Made by a program: the position numbers and the translations under genes | The notes under the pieces: model-generated | Told to the model about the DNA's origin: nothing | The model's input: the letters and a program-made list of their open reading frames with translations, nothing else | The model's database searches: none | Assembly (NCBI RefSeq): GCF_016888165.1 | Contig: NZ_JACSWC010000394.1 | Coordinates: 1-42,269 of the forward strand | Length of the DNA stretch: 42,269 nucleotides | Reading direction: 5' to 3' | Source of the DNA: Halomicronema sp. CCY15110 | GTDB lineage: Bacteria; Cyanobacteriota; Cyanobacteriia; Phormidesmidales; Phormidesmidaceae | Shown: piece by piece, positions 33,656-42,163 of the stretch | Position numbering within the stretch: position 1 is the first letter of the stretch | Layout: every line of letters begins with the position of its first letter

Positions 33656-34381
33656 GTGCGTAAGATTGTCATAGCCGGAAACTGGAAAATGCATAAAACT
33701 CAAGGAGACGCGCTGACGTTTCTCCAAGAGTTTTTGAACTACTTGACAGAGACCCCTGACGATCACGAAACGGTACTCTGTGTGCCTTTTACTACCCTGA
33801 GCACCCTCTCCAAAAATTTACATGGGGGTCGGGTTAAGCTGGGCGCTCAGAATATTCACTGGGCAGACGAAGGCGCTTTCACCGGGGAAATTTCCGGCGA
33901 CATGCTGAGCGAAGTCAGCGTGCGTTACGTCATCGTCGGCCACAGCGAACGGCGGCAATATTTTGGCGAAACGGACGAAACCGTTAATCAGCGCCTACTG
34001 GCGGCCCAACGTCATGGCTTGACCCCCATTTTGTGTGTGGGCGAGACCAAACAGCAGCGCGACGCAGGTGAAACTGACAGCGTGATTGCGGCCCAAATCA
34101 GCAAAGATTTGGTCGATGTTGATCAGAGCAATTTAGTCATTGCCTACGAGCCGATTTGGGCGATCGGCACGGGCGACACTTGCGAAGCTGCTGACGCGAA
34201 CAAAGTGATCGGTGCCATTCGCGCCCAGCTCACCAACCAGGATGTGCCGATTCAATACGGCGGGTCGGTGAAACCGGGCAATATCGACGAAATCATGGCG
34301 CAGTCTGAAATCGACGGCGTGTTGGTGGGCGGCGCGAGCTTGCAGGCTGAAGGCTTTGCGCGCATCGTCAACTTCCAGTAA
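33656..34381 (+). CDS. tpiA: Triosephosphate isomerase
   Basis: This 241-residue enzyme has all catalytic residues: Asn9 and Lys11 (AGNWKMHK), His96 (VIVGHSERR), Glu165 ([11 protein letters not shown]), and the phosphate-binding YGGSVKPGN and VGGASL near the end. It interconverts dihydroxyacetone phosphate and glyceraldehyde 3-phosphate in glycolysis and the Calvin cycle. The start codon is GTG at 33656, because the family N-terminus [11 protein letters not shown] begins there. Upstream ATGs are out of frame or separated by stops. A terminator-like hairpin follows. It is probably transcribed separately from the RND operon 140 bases upstream. Confidence 0.97.
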   Translation: MRKIVIAGNWKMHKTQGDALTFLQEFLNYLTETPDDHETVLCVPFTTLSTLSKNLHGGRVKLGAQNIHWADEGAFTGEISGDMLSEVSVRYVIVGHSERRQYFGETDETVNQRLLAAQRHGLTPILCVGETKQQRDAGETDSVIAAQISKDLVDVDQSNLVIAYEPIWAIGTGDTCEAADANKVIGAIRAQLTNQDVPIQYGGSVKPGNIDEIMAQSEIDGVLVGGASLQAEGFARIVNFQ

Positions 34382-34422
34382 AACGAATCACTCCTACCAA
34401 GCGATCAGCGCCAGCAACAACC

Positions 34423-34454
34423 ACGCCCTCCTGGGATGTCACCAGAGAGGGCGT
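34423..34454. terminator. Hairpin between tpiA and the convergent hypothetical gene
   Basis: ACGCCCTC at 34423-34430 pairs with GAGGGCGT at 34447-34454. CTGG at 34431-34434 extends the stem with CCAG at 34442-34445 after a one-base bulge. Its position between convergent genes supports a bidirectional terminator, although no long T tract follows. Confidence 0.65.
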
Positions 34455-34484
34455 TAGTGATGGGAGGGATAGACTGCGGTCTCC

Positions 34485-35369
34485 CTAAAGTTCCGCCACG
34501 GCGCGTTCAATTAAGCGCCGAGCCAGCGTCTGCACCCCGGTGTGTTCGTAATAGTGAACTGACACATCGAGAAAGGCCCCCAAGTAGTCGAGCTTGGTTT
34601 TAGAACCTTCCATAAAGCCCGCCAGCTTGTCTACCAAACCGCTCTGGGTAATGTTCTGGTCGCTGACAAAGTTATCCATCCAGCCCTGAGTCGATTCAAA
34701 ACTCTCGGTAATGAAGGAGAGCTTGCCCTTGGCATCTTTGCCCGGAATTTCCTTTTTCACGCCTTTGAAGGTGTTATTTTTCTCCAGCTCATCCGGCCCG
34801 AGATTTTTAATCGCGTTGAGGGCTTTGACGCTGAAATCTGCCCCGAGGGGAATCACGCCGTCAAAGGACACCAGGGCCGCCATGCGCATCAGCGATTCGC
34901 TGCTGTAGTCGCCGAGGGCGGAAAGAAAGTCGCCCAGGCTGTCGCCGGGAATGCCGTTGATGTGGCAAAAGGCGACGACTTCCGTGACCAGCTTCACGGA
35001 GAGGTCAATGGTTTGCGCCTTTTCGGGTTTGGGGGTGATGTTCTTCAAAAAGCCCAGAAACGTATCTTGACCGATGCGGTTGGCCAGGGCGGCCGCGCCC
35101 AACATGCCAGAAGCGGAATCGACGGATTCATACAGCCATAGCGCTCGCTGGTAGCCCTGGGATTTGTCGTTAAAGAGGGCGATCGCGCGTTCCCCAATGG
35201 CCTGCACCATCGCCTCGTCCGTTTCCCTCGTGATGGTTTTGATGCTGTGGTCAAAGCCTACCAGGTTGTCCCACTGGCCAGGCACAAACGTATCCAAAGT
35301 CTTCAACGCCCGCACGGTCAGCCCGCCGGTCGGTAACTTATCCACTTTTTCGTAAATTTTGACGCTCAT
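34485..35369 (-). CDS. Hypothetical helical protein, 294 aa
   Basis: I do not recognise this protein. It has 294 residues with no signal peptide or membrane segment, beginning MSVKIYEKVDKLPTGGLTVR. It looks mostly alpha-helical, with regularly spaced Ala/Leu-rich helices (ASGMLGAAALANRIGQDTF, LSVKLVTEVVAFCHINGIP, LGAFLDVSVHYYEHTGV) and a lysine-rich loop at about 205-222. Helical-repeat packing similar to annexin or HEAT proteins is conceivable but unproven. It starts upstream of, and in the same direction as, the lipoprotein gene's tail: the lipoprotein gene ends 64 bases before its start, so cotranscription is plausible. Codon use matches the neighbours. Confidence 0.65.
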   Translation of the reverse strand: MSVKIYEKVDKLPTGGLTVRALKTLDTFVPGQWDNLVGFDHSIKTITRETDEAMVQAIGERAIALFNDKSQGYQRALWLYESVDSASGMLGAAALANRIGQDTFLGFLKNITPKPEKAQTIDLSVKLVTEVVAFCHINGIPGDSLGDFLSALGDYSSESLMRMAALVSFDGVIPLGADFSVKALNAIKNLGPDELEKNNTFKGVKKEIPGKDAKGKLSFITESFESTQGWMDNFVSDQNITQSGLVDKLAGFMEGSKTKLDYLGAFLDVSVHYYEHTGVQTLARRLIERAVAEL

Positions 35370-35433
35370 GGGACGCTCCTAAAAATCAGGGTTCAATGTG
35401 GCTAGAACGGGTAGAACTCGCTTGAGTCGCAAC

Positions 35434-36372
35434 TTAGCTCGCGGGCGTCGGCACTAAAAACGGTGAGGTTTCAAGGGTTGAGTTTGACCCCGTTGTTGGT
35501 GCAGCCGTCTCTGGAGTCGATGAATTGGCCGACTCCGTTTCTGCCGTTGCGTCGGGAGCCGATGACTCCGGCGTGGCGGTGGCGGCTTCTTCCGGTATGG
35601 GGGTAGGCTTGACGGCGGGAGATGCGGGCACGGGCTCCACCGGAGCAGGGGCCGATCGCGGTGAGGGCGCGGTGACAGGCTTGGTGATTGGGGTCTTGGG
35701 GCTGGCGGCGGTGGGGGCTGTCGGGTCTGTCGTCGCTTTGGGGATATCTGTGGCTGCCGAGTTGGTTACCCCAGCTGACTGCTGAGCAGGCGCTGACGGG
35801 GTCGCGGCTTTCTCGGCGGCGGTTGCCCGCTTTTTCTGCACGCGACGAAAGGCTTTCGTATTTGCTTCGAGCTCTGCCAGACCGTCGAGGTCAAACTTTT
35901 CGAGCCAGGTAGCGCGATCGCTGGCGGTAAAGCCGTCACTGCGGGAGAGCACCTTGACCTGATAGCGACCATTCACCAAGAGTCCCGTGGCGGTAGTGCC
36001 CTGTTCCACCAAGGGAAAACCCGCCAAAGACTCGGTGGCATCTTCATACTTTTTAGCGGCAGCGGGCAGGCTGATAGTGTCGTTAATCGTCAGCATCGCC
36101 AGGGTCGCCCCATCGCGCTTGAGCTTATATTCAGCAAACCCTTTCTTTTCCTGGGAGGGAACGACTTTGAAATCACCCTCGGAGGTGGGAAAAAATTGAT
36201 TGAACTGGCTGCCCTGCTCAGCGCCCTTTTCGACGGCGGCGGGTGCATTAAACCCCGTCGTGTCATCTTGCACCTGGTCATATTTTGAGGGGGCGGAGCT
36301 ACAGCCGGTGACCACTAGCATGGTCACTAACATTAGCGGCAAAAAGGGTTTAAACCAACGGGAAACAGTCAT
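35434..36372 (-). CDS. Lipoprotein with PT/AP-rich C-terminus, function unknown
   Basis: The ATG at 36372 gives a 312-residue lipoprotein. Its signal peptide has a lipobox VTGC with Cys24 (MTVSRWFKPFLPLMLVTMLV before it). Residues about 50-170 form one folded domain (FFPTSEGDFKVVP, EYKLKRDGATLAMLTINDT, NGRYQVKVLSRSDGFTASDR), somewhat like the fold region of PsbP-type proteins. The last 130 residues are a low-complexity Ala, Pro, Thr and Ser linker, probably reaching across the periplasm or cell wall. A possible AAAGGA lies about 8-10 bases upstream. The 29-codon upstream extension lacks a signal peptide and is rejected. Confidence 0.75.
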   Translation of the reverse strand: MTVSRWFKPFLPLMLVTMLVVTGCSSAPSKYDQVQDDTTGFNAPAAVEKGAEQGSQFNQFFPTSEGDFKVVPSQEKKGFAEYKLKRDGATLAMLTINDTISLPAAAKKYEDATESLAGFPLVEQGTTATGLLVNGRYQVKVLSRSDGFTASDRATWLEKFDLDGLAELEANTKAFRRVQKKRATAAEKAATPSAPAQQSAGVTNSAATDIPKATTDPTAPTAASPKTPITKPVTAPSPRSAPAPVEPVPASPAVKPTPIPEEAATATPESSAPDATAETESANSSTPETAAPTTGSNSTLETSPFLVPTPAS

Positions 36373-36643
36373 AAGGCATCCTTTTTTGACAGGGGGCAGG
36401 CGCAGATATGCACGGCATTCAGCGCTCGGCTTGATTGCATTGTCGGGGATGAAGGGCAAGGCATGAAGCGTCCTGCGATAGAAATTTGCAGTTTAGTTGG
36501 TCCGCGCTCGGGGTTGGCAGCGATCAGGGGCATAGAGCGGCGGCGCTGGGCTAGGACGGTCAGGCCATCGCCGCCGTAATGGTTAGGGGTCACGCTCCAG
36601 CAGTACGCGAGGACATCACGCCTGCTTTTATGGTCTACAGTTT
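36373..36643. other. Spacer between ligase and lipoprotein genes
   Basis: This 271-base spacer lies between minus-strand genes. It probably carries the lipoprotein promoter near 36400-36480. No repeat or gene is recognised. Confidence 0.35.
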
Positions 36644-38254
36644 TTAGGATTGATACTGCTGGAGCAGGGCTTTGGCGTTGTCGAGGGTGTCGGCTTCGGC
36701 GACGGGTTTGTCGTCGCGCCAGCGCAGAATGCGGGGAAAGCGCACGGAAATGCCAGATTTGTGGCGTTTTGATTCGGCGATGCCCTCAAAGCCAATTTCA
36801 AACACGTGGGTGGGTTCCACCGATCGCACCGGGCCAAAGCGCTCGACCGTATGACGGCGAATCCACTTGTCGAGCTGTTCGATTTCGGCGTTGTCCAAGC
36901 CGGAGTAGGCTTTGGTAAAGGGCACCAGTTCTTCGCCTTGCCATAGCGCAAAGGTGTAGTCGGTAAAGAGGTTGGCGCGTTTGCCACTCCCGGCTTGGGC
37001 ATAGATCAACACTGCATCCAGGGTCATCGGGTCAACTTTGTACTTCCACCAGTAGCCCCGTTTGCGACCCACCAAATAGGGACTCTCCCAGGCTTTGATG
37101 ACCAGCCCTTCCGCGCCTTGATCCCGCGATCGCGATCGCATGGCCTCCAGATCAGCAAACGATTGAAATTCTACCGGCACTGACCGACCCACCCGCTCGT
37201 CAGGATGAGCTTGGAGCAGCTCGAACAGCAGCGTTTTGCGATCGCGCAGCGCCTTTTCGCGAATGTCGTTGCCCGCATGTTCCAGCAGGTCGTAGGCGAT
37301 GAAGCGGACGGGACTGTCGGCCATCACCTTTTTGGTGACGCGCTTGCGGCCCAGGCGCTTTTGCAAATGATTGAAGGTGAGGGGGCGATCGCCCTCCCAG
37401 CAGAGAATTTCGCCATCCAGCACATGGCCGTTGGGAAAGGCTTGCAACGCCTCGACCATTTCCGGGAACTGCTCGGTGATCAAATCTTCCCCCCGCGACC
37501 AGATGAATACCTCATCTGCCCGTTTGATTACTTGCGCCCGAATGCCGTCCCACTTCCACTCTGCCAGCCACTGCGCCATGTCCTCGTCACGAAATTTGGC
37601 CTCATCGATTTGAGACGCGAGGAAAAAGGGATAGGGCTGGCTGGGAGCCGTTTCAATCGCCTCTGCGCTGAGCAGATTTTCGTAAAATGCCACCGTCGGC
37701 TCAAAGTCACCCATCAGGCGATGGGCCAGCACCGCTTCGGGAATGTCCGACGCCTTCGACAATCCCTTGATCACCAACTTGCTCGATGCGCCAACCCGAA
37801 AGGCCCCGGTCAGCACTTTGTTCAGCACAAAAATTTCAAAATCGTCGAGCGATCGCCACCACGACACAATCAGCTCGTGTCGTTCCTCATCCGTCGCTGC
37901 CGCCTTCACCCGGGGAATAACTTGCTCCATCCACTGATGCAGGGGAATATCTGCCGCCGATTTGCCCTGGAGCGGGGTGTCGCGCAGCAGCAAGGCAATC
38001 ACCTCTGCCGAGTCGCCGACATGAGAGTAGCAATCTTTAAACAGCCACTCGGGAATGTGCGAAACACTAAGGTACACATCGCGCAGCACGCGGGAGGTGA
38101 CCAGTCGGCGGCGCGTTTTGCTCAGCAACAGATATAGCGCCCACACTGCATTGGCGGGTTCTTCGTCAACAAAATATTGGCGCAGCGCCTCGACTTTGGC
38201 GTTGGTCGAAGTGGTGGCATCGATCGCCTGAAAAAGTTCGGTAAACCGCTTCAT
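36644..38254 (-). CDS. ATP-dependent DNA ligase
   Basis: This 536-residue protein has an N-terminal DNA-binding domain (1-200) of the archaeal/bacterial LigB type. The adenylation domain has the nucleophile Lys234 in EWKWDGIR, motif III-like FIAYDLLEHAG, motif IV EGLVIK and motif V YWWKYK. An OB domain completes it, with GVxxRFPRILRWRDDK-like wording (SVRFPRILRWRDDKP). It seals nicks using ATP. Bacteria use an NAD-dependent ligase for replication, so this is an accessory repair ligase. The family often sits next to a Lhr-type helicase and a beta-CASP exonuclease; neither is here. I start at MKRFTELFQA, the usual beginning, four codons after the first ATG. Confidence 0.93.
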   Translation of the reverse strand: MKRFTELFQAIDATTSTNAKVEALRQYFVDEEPANAVWALYLLLSKTRRRLVTSRVLRDVYLSVSHIPEWLFKDCYSHVGDSAEVIALLLRDTPLQGKSAADIPLHQWMEQVIPRVKAAATDEERHELIVSWWRSLDDFEIFVLNKVLTGAFRVGASSKLVIKGLSKASDIPEAVLAHRLMGDFEPTVAFYENLLSAEAIETAPSQPYPFFLASQIDEAKFRDEDMAQWLAEWKWDGIRAQVIKRADEVFIWSRGEDLITEQFPEMVEALQAFPNGHVLDGEILCWEGDRPLTFNHLQKRLGRKRVTKKVMADSPVRFIAYDLLEHAGNDIREKALRDRKTLLFELLQAHPDERVGRSVPVEFQSFADLEAMRSRSRDQGAEGLVIKAWESPYLVGRKRGYWWKYKVDPMTLDAVLIYAQAGSGKRANLFTDYTFALWQGEELVPFTKAYSGLDNAEIEQLDKWIRRHTVERFGPVRSVEPTHVFEIGFEGIAESKRHKSGISVRFPRILRWRDDKPVAEADTLDNAKALLQQYQS

Positions 38255-38424
38255 GCTGCTCAGCAAAGACGACAGGGGCGCGATCGCTGCTTCATTATGA
38301 CGCCACCCATACGTTCCTTGCAGGGCGTCGATGACCGCTCCCGCTGCGATGCGGACTGCCCTCAGACACCCCGGTCAATTTCTTGCACAATAAAGGAATT
38401 CCAAATCATTTCCAGACAGAATCT

Positions 38425-39864
38425 ATGACGACTGCGGCTCCGTCTCTCCCGACACAGCAAAAAGCCTGGGCAAAAGCGATCGCCCAACCGGCCCAAGAAT
38501 TTCCCCTCACCCCCCTGACGGTGCTCTCTGGCGACATTCCTACCGACTTGCGCGGCAGTCTCTATCGCAACGGGCCGGGGCGACTTGAACGGCAGGGCCA
38601 GCGGGTGAGTCACTGGTTTGATGGCGATGGCGCAGTGCTGGCGGTGCATTTTGCTGAGGGACAGGCCCAGGCGACCTACCGCTACGTCCGCTCCGCCGGA
38701 TTTACCGAAGAAGAACAGGCCGAGCAGTTTCTTTACAGCGGCTACGGCAGCCTGGCACCGGGGCCGCTGTGGCAGCGGTGGAATGCCCAGCTCAAAAATG
38801 CGGGCAACACTTCAGTCCTTGCCCTGCCCGATAAGCTACTGGCCCTGTGGGAAGGGGGCTGGCCCCATCACCTCGACCTGCACACCTTAGAAACGAAGGG
38901 CGTGCATCCCCTGGGGCAACTGAGGGATAATGACCCTTATTCGGCTCATCCCAAGCGTCATCCCCAAACGGGGCAGATTTTTAACTTTGGCATCGTTCCG
39001 GGAGCCAATGCGACGCTGAATCTTTACCGCAGCGATGCCCAGGGCCACATTGAGAAAAAAGAATCGGTGCCCTTGAACGGGATTCCCCTGGTCCACGATT
39101 TTGTACTGGCCGATCGCTACCTGGTTTTTTGTGTGCCGCCCGTGCGCCTCAATCCCTTGCCAGCGGTGTTAGGCTTCCAAAGCTTTAGCGATGCGCTGAT
39201 GTGGCAGCCCAAGCACGGCACCCAGCTCGTGGTGGTGGATGCCGAGACGTTGGAAGTGATTAGTTCTGAAGCGGTGGATCCCTGGTATCAGTGGCACTTT
39301 GGCAAAGGGTTTGTGAATAAGGACGGCGACATTGTGCTGGAGGTGGTGCGCTACCCCGACTTTGCTACCAACCAGCAGTTGAAAGAAATTGCGACAGGAC
39401 AGATCAAAACGGTCGCGGACGGTGAATTTTGGCGGATTTGTGTGGAGCCGCAAACGGCCCGGGTGCGATCGCAAACCTGTCTGATTGCCGATCACTGCGA
39501 ATTTCCCCATCTTGCAGAGGATCAGCCCACGGCCATGGCCCCCACTTATCTCTCCATTCAGCCTTCGGCACAAGACAATACCGGCGAACTGTTTCGCGCG
39601 ATCGCACGATTTGACCCCGATACTGAAAAATTGACCGTCACTGAAGCAGATCCCGATCGCTATCCTTCGGAGCCGATTTATGTGCCGAAACAGGGCGGCG
39701 ATGCGCCCGCTGGTTGGGTATTGTCGGTGGTATATGACGGCGCGGCCCACCAAAGCGAACTCTGGATTTATGACAGCGATCGTCTGACCGAAGCGCCGAT
39801 CTGCCGTCTACACTTACCGCACGTTGTGCCCCATAGCTTTCATGGCACCTGGCGTCCGGGATAG
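38425..39864 (+). CDS. Carotenoid cleavage oxygenase
   Basis: This 479-residue enzyme begins with the family phrase GDIPTDLRGSLYRNGPGRLE. It carries the four iron-ligand histidine regions in order: HPKRHPQTGQIFNFG, PLVHDFVLADRYLVF, WHFGKGF and the C-terminal PHSFHGTWRPG. It is a seven-bladed propeller related to RPE65 and to apocarotenoid-15,15'-oxygenases. In cyanobacteria these cleave apocarotenals to retinal or other apocarotenoids. Exact substrate and cleavage site are unknown. I chose the ATG at 38425 because the 14 codons upstream are not family-like. It is divergent from the ligase gene and converges with the roadblock-like gene. Confidence 0.92.
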   Translation: MTTAAPSLPTQQKAWAKAIAQPAQEFPLTPLTVLSGDIPTDLRGSLYRNGPGRLERQGQRVSHWFDGDGAVLAVHFAEGQAQATYRYVRSAGFTEEEQAEQFLYSGYGSLAPGPLWQRWNAQLKNAGNTSVLALPDKLLALWEGGWPHHLDLHTLETKGVHPLGQLRDNDPYSAHPKRHPQTGQIFNFGIVPGANATLNLYRSDAQGHIEKKESVPLNGIPLVHDFVLADRYLVFCVPPVRLNPLPAVLGFQSFSDALMWQPKHGTQLVVVDAETLEVISSEAVDPWYQWHFGKGFVNKDGDIVLEVVRYPDFATNQQLKEIATGQIKTVADGEFWRICVEPQTARVRSQTCLIADHCEFPHLAEDQPTAMAPTYLSIQPSAQDNTGELFRAIARFDPDTEKLTVTEADPDRYPSEPIYVPKQGGDAPAGWVLSVVYDGAAHQSELWIYDSDRLTEAPICRLHLPHVVPHSFHGTWRPG

Positions 39865-39947
39865 GGATGGGCGGAAAAATTCAGATCCCGGTGGTGATGG
39901 GTAAGTAAGTGGGCGAGGTATCGGGACTGGGATTGTGAGCTTGTCGT

Positions 39948-40361
39948 TTAGTAGACCTTAAAGTGGGGATGCTGTCGCAGCTTATCAGGGTTCAAAGCCG
40001 CAATCAGGGTTAATAATCGTTCTTCATCGGCGGGATTGTGCAGCGCCAACTTGCCCTTAAACTGCAGAGCAATGTAATCCTTTTTACGTCGCACCACCAT
40101 CGCGGTGGTTGCTTCTAAATTAATTGTGATCTGATGAAATCCTTCTAGTTCTAACGATGAAGACAGCAGCGATCGCAGCCCCAAGGCCTGAAAGACAATC
40201 TGCACCCAGCCCGTCGTCGGATTCTCATCGGTGACAAAATACTCTCGGGGCAATCCGCTGAGGTCAAACAGCGCCACCCCCAGAATGTCAGTGATTCTAA
40301 GTGAGGTTTTAACAGGGGAAGTCAAATCAGTTGGAACAGTGGAAGCAGTAGCGTTTGCCAT
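39948..40361 (-). CDS. Roadblock/LC7-like small protein
   Basis: This 137-residue protein has a beta-alpha-beta pattern like the roadblock/LC7 or profilin-type fold: LRITDILGVALFDLSGLPRE, WVQIVFQALGLRSLLSSSL, and AMVVRRKKDYIALQFKGKL. A C-terminal helix and HPHFKVY close it. Proteins of this type often partner with small GTPases or membrane complexes, but the cyanobacterial role is unknown. I start at MANATAST (40361), because the 21 codons before it are Cys/Phe-rich and unlike a family N-terminus. The fold call comes from pattern and is moderate. Confidence 0.65.
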   Translation of the reverse strand: MANATASTVPTDLTSPVKTSLRITDILGVALFDLSGLPREYFVTDENPTTGWVQIVFQALGLRSLLSSSLELEGFHQITINLEATTAMVVRRKKDYIALQFKGKLALHNPADEERLLTLIAALNPDKLRQHPHFKVY

Positions 40362-40911
40362 ACGGCGAAAGAAGACGACAGAACATGAAAGGCAAGATCC
40401 CTGACTCAGTGTGACATCTGCCACACTTGCTGAAGTGCGTCCATCCGGCAGATTGGCTCGGATGGCGGGCTCGGTTAGCAGAGGCTAGGGTCAAAACCAA
40501 CCCAGCGAAGCAACGCTTGTACGTAGACATTATTAGTCTGCCCACTTGCGGCTGTCTCTTGCGATCGCCCGTCACAGGCTTGAAGCAAGGTGGCACAGCT
40601 TTATCCATAGCGAACTTCAACTTTTGATAGCGTAACTTCCCGCGCACCTCATCAAAAGAACATTGCCATTCCAGATTTCTCCGTCGCGTCTTTAATTTCC
40701 TGTTAAATATACTGGTTCTGTTTAGCCATCGCACAGCTTTTTGCTGAAAATTAGCGCTGTCTTGTTTATCTGGGCGGTAACGGTCAGCATTTACGGGCCA
40801 ATTACGTAATAAAACGGACTTTTTCAAGGGAAACGAACTAGCAGATTCAGCGATTTCACTTAATCTTAAGAGACGATCGCGGCTGCTCAATTTCCAAGAT
40901 TTCTTAGCCAT
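40327..40911 (-). CDS. Doubtful ORF, 194 aa
   Basis: An open frame runs from the ATG at 40911 to 40327, overlapping the start of the roadblock-like gene in another frame. The first half is very basic (KSWKLSSRDRLLRLSEIAE, LNRTSIFNRKLKTRRR). The second half has scattered Cys, Arg and Pro without a recognisable domain. It may be a relic, a short real basic protein whose stop has been lost, or chance. I see no Shine-Dalgarno and no partner gene. Low confidence. Confidence 0.2.
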   Translation of the reverse strand: MAKKSWKLSSRDRLLRLSEIAESASSFPLKKSVLLRNWPVNADRYRPDKQDSANFQQKAVRWLNRTSIFNRKLKTRRRNLEWQCSFDEVRGKLRYQKLKFAMDKAVPPCFKPVTGDRKRQPQVGRLIMSTYKRCFAGLVLTLASANRARHPSQSAGWTHFSKCGRCHTESGILPFMFCRLLSPYGKRYCFHCSN

Positions 40912-40977
40912 TAGAGAGCACTGCCGCCACTCTGGGTTGCGGCGGTCATATCTGGGTGGCTGCGGCCATAGACGTTA

Positions 40978-41110
40978 GCTAAGGGAACTGCAACTAAATA
41001 AAGTACCCGTTCAATCCGGTTTCGACTTCGCTCAACCTGCCAGCATCGAGAGTTGAGCGAAGTCGAAACTCGGTTCATGGGGATCTTTTTTTCGCGCAAG
41101 TCCCTAAGGG
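40978..41110 (+). repeat. MITE-like interspersed repeat, copy C
   Basis: This is the best-preserved copy. It starts with GCTAAGGGAACTGC (40978-40991) and ends with GCAAGTCCCTAAG (41096-41108), an imperfect terminal inverted repeat. Its centre is a perfect 17-bp hairpin (41020-41036 with 41052-41068, 15-base loop). The remainder matches copy B. It carries no gene. A different repeat begins at its right end. Confidence 0.8.
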
Positions 41111-41171
41111 ATGCGCGGGTAATTAAAGTACCGACTCCAGACCCGCAACTGACCCAGCCACCCAGCCACCC
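41110..41171 (+). repeat. 62-base leader plus short octamer run, left copy
   Basis: It is identical to 42164-42225 except for one base at 41120. It ends in two CCACCCAG-type units and then diverges. With the right copy it flanks the GIDE-domain gene as a direct repeat about 1054 bases apart. Confidence 0.85.
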
Positions 41172-41223
41172 GAGCACTGCCGTTACCGGGATGTTATTTT
41201 CCCGTCGATCCCTAAACGCGCCC

Positions 41224-41931
41224 CTAAGACACCAGACCCCAGATGAGTAAAACTATCCCCAAGCCCAGCATGACAAACATCGCGATGCCCATATTTTTAG
41301 CATTGCGGGAAGTCGCGATCGCCAACTGCTCCTCATCTTTGAGCGAGATCACATATTGATGATCGGCTTGGCTGGGTTGACCAATCACCACGTTGCCGGT
41401 GGCGTCACTCACCGCCCCCAAAACCAAGACATCCTGCCCTACTGGCAGCACGGCCTCTTTGTAGCGATAGCCCAGGGTCGCCTCCGATCGCTCCTCCCGA
41501 AACTCATCCATGATTTCAACGGTTTCAATGGCAGCGCCGTCAGGATTGACCAAAATGCTGCCGGTGTCATCCTTCAGCCAAAATTTGGTGAATTGGCGAT
41601 TACGCGCCACCTGTTCAGTTTTACGTTGGAGCTTGCCCTCTTCCGTTTTCTCCTCATATTCGCGAGTCACGGTGGAAATGTAGTACACGCAGGATGCTTG
41701 CTTGTGCTCCGACTGTAGAGGCGCTTCTGTCGTCACTTGGCCCCACAGCTTCACATAGTCGCGCCAGTTGCCGCCGCCGATTTCGTCCGCGATCGCCCCC
41801 GCCATCTCGGTCAACTCTGCCGCCGTCACCGCTCTTGCCCGCTTGATACTGAACAGCTTTTGCTGTTGGTTGCGCCGGGTGAAAAACATGATGGCGCAGA
41901 TAACCAACAAAATAATGCCGATGATTTCCAT
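41224..41931 (-). CDS. GIDE-domain membrane protein (MULAN-like, no RING)
   Basis: This 235-residue protein has an N-terminal helix (about 2-18) followed by RRNQQQKL, and a C-terminal helix (about 213-233). Between them is the GIDE-type domain: YVKLWGQVTTEAPLQSEHKQ, CVYYISTVTREYEEKT, FWLKDDTGSILVNPDGA, YRYKEAVLPVGQDVLVLG, and VIGQPSQADHQYVISLKDEEQL. In eukaryotic MULAN/GIDE this part faces the intermembrane space and is joined to a RING finger; no RING is present here. The bacterial function is unknown. The gene lies between two copies of the 62-base repeat. Confidence 0.8.
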   Translation of the reverse strand: MEIIGIILLVICAIMFFTRRNQQQKLFSIKRARAVTAAELTEMAGAIADEIGGGNWRDYVKLWGQVTTEAPLQSEHKQASCVYYISTVTREYEEKTEEGKLQRKTEQVARNRQFTKFWLKDDTGSILVNPDGAAIETVEIMDEFREERSEATLGYRYKEAVLPVGQDVLVLGAVSDATGNVVIGQPSQADHQYVISLKDEEQLAIATSRNAKNMGIAMFVMLGLGIVLLIWGLVS

Positions 41932-42163
41932 CGCGACCTCGTCAACAATTAATCCAACCGTCTACCAGATTTTACTCTGGGCCTTCGATAGCTCAGACCA
42001 GGTCTGCGATCGCCACACAAAACCTCACAGAAGCCCAGGTAGCCACTTCCCAGCGCCTTGTGTCAACGTCAGTCCGACAGGTATAGAAGATCGTCAGAGG
42101 CAGGGCTGCCAGTCCTTTGACCTCCAAATCTAAGGCCAGTTTCTTCTCTTGGTAGGGGTAAGC

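Noticed and set aside
37205-38137. 310-codon plus-strand frame
   Set aside because: It is antisense to the DNA ligase gene, whose motifs are all present in the other strand.
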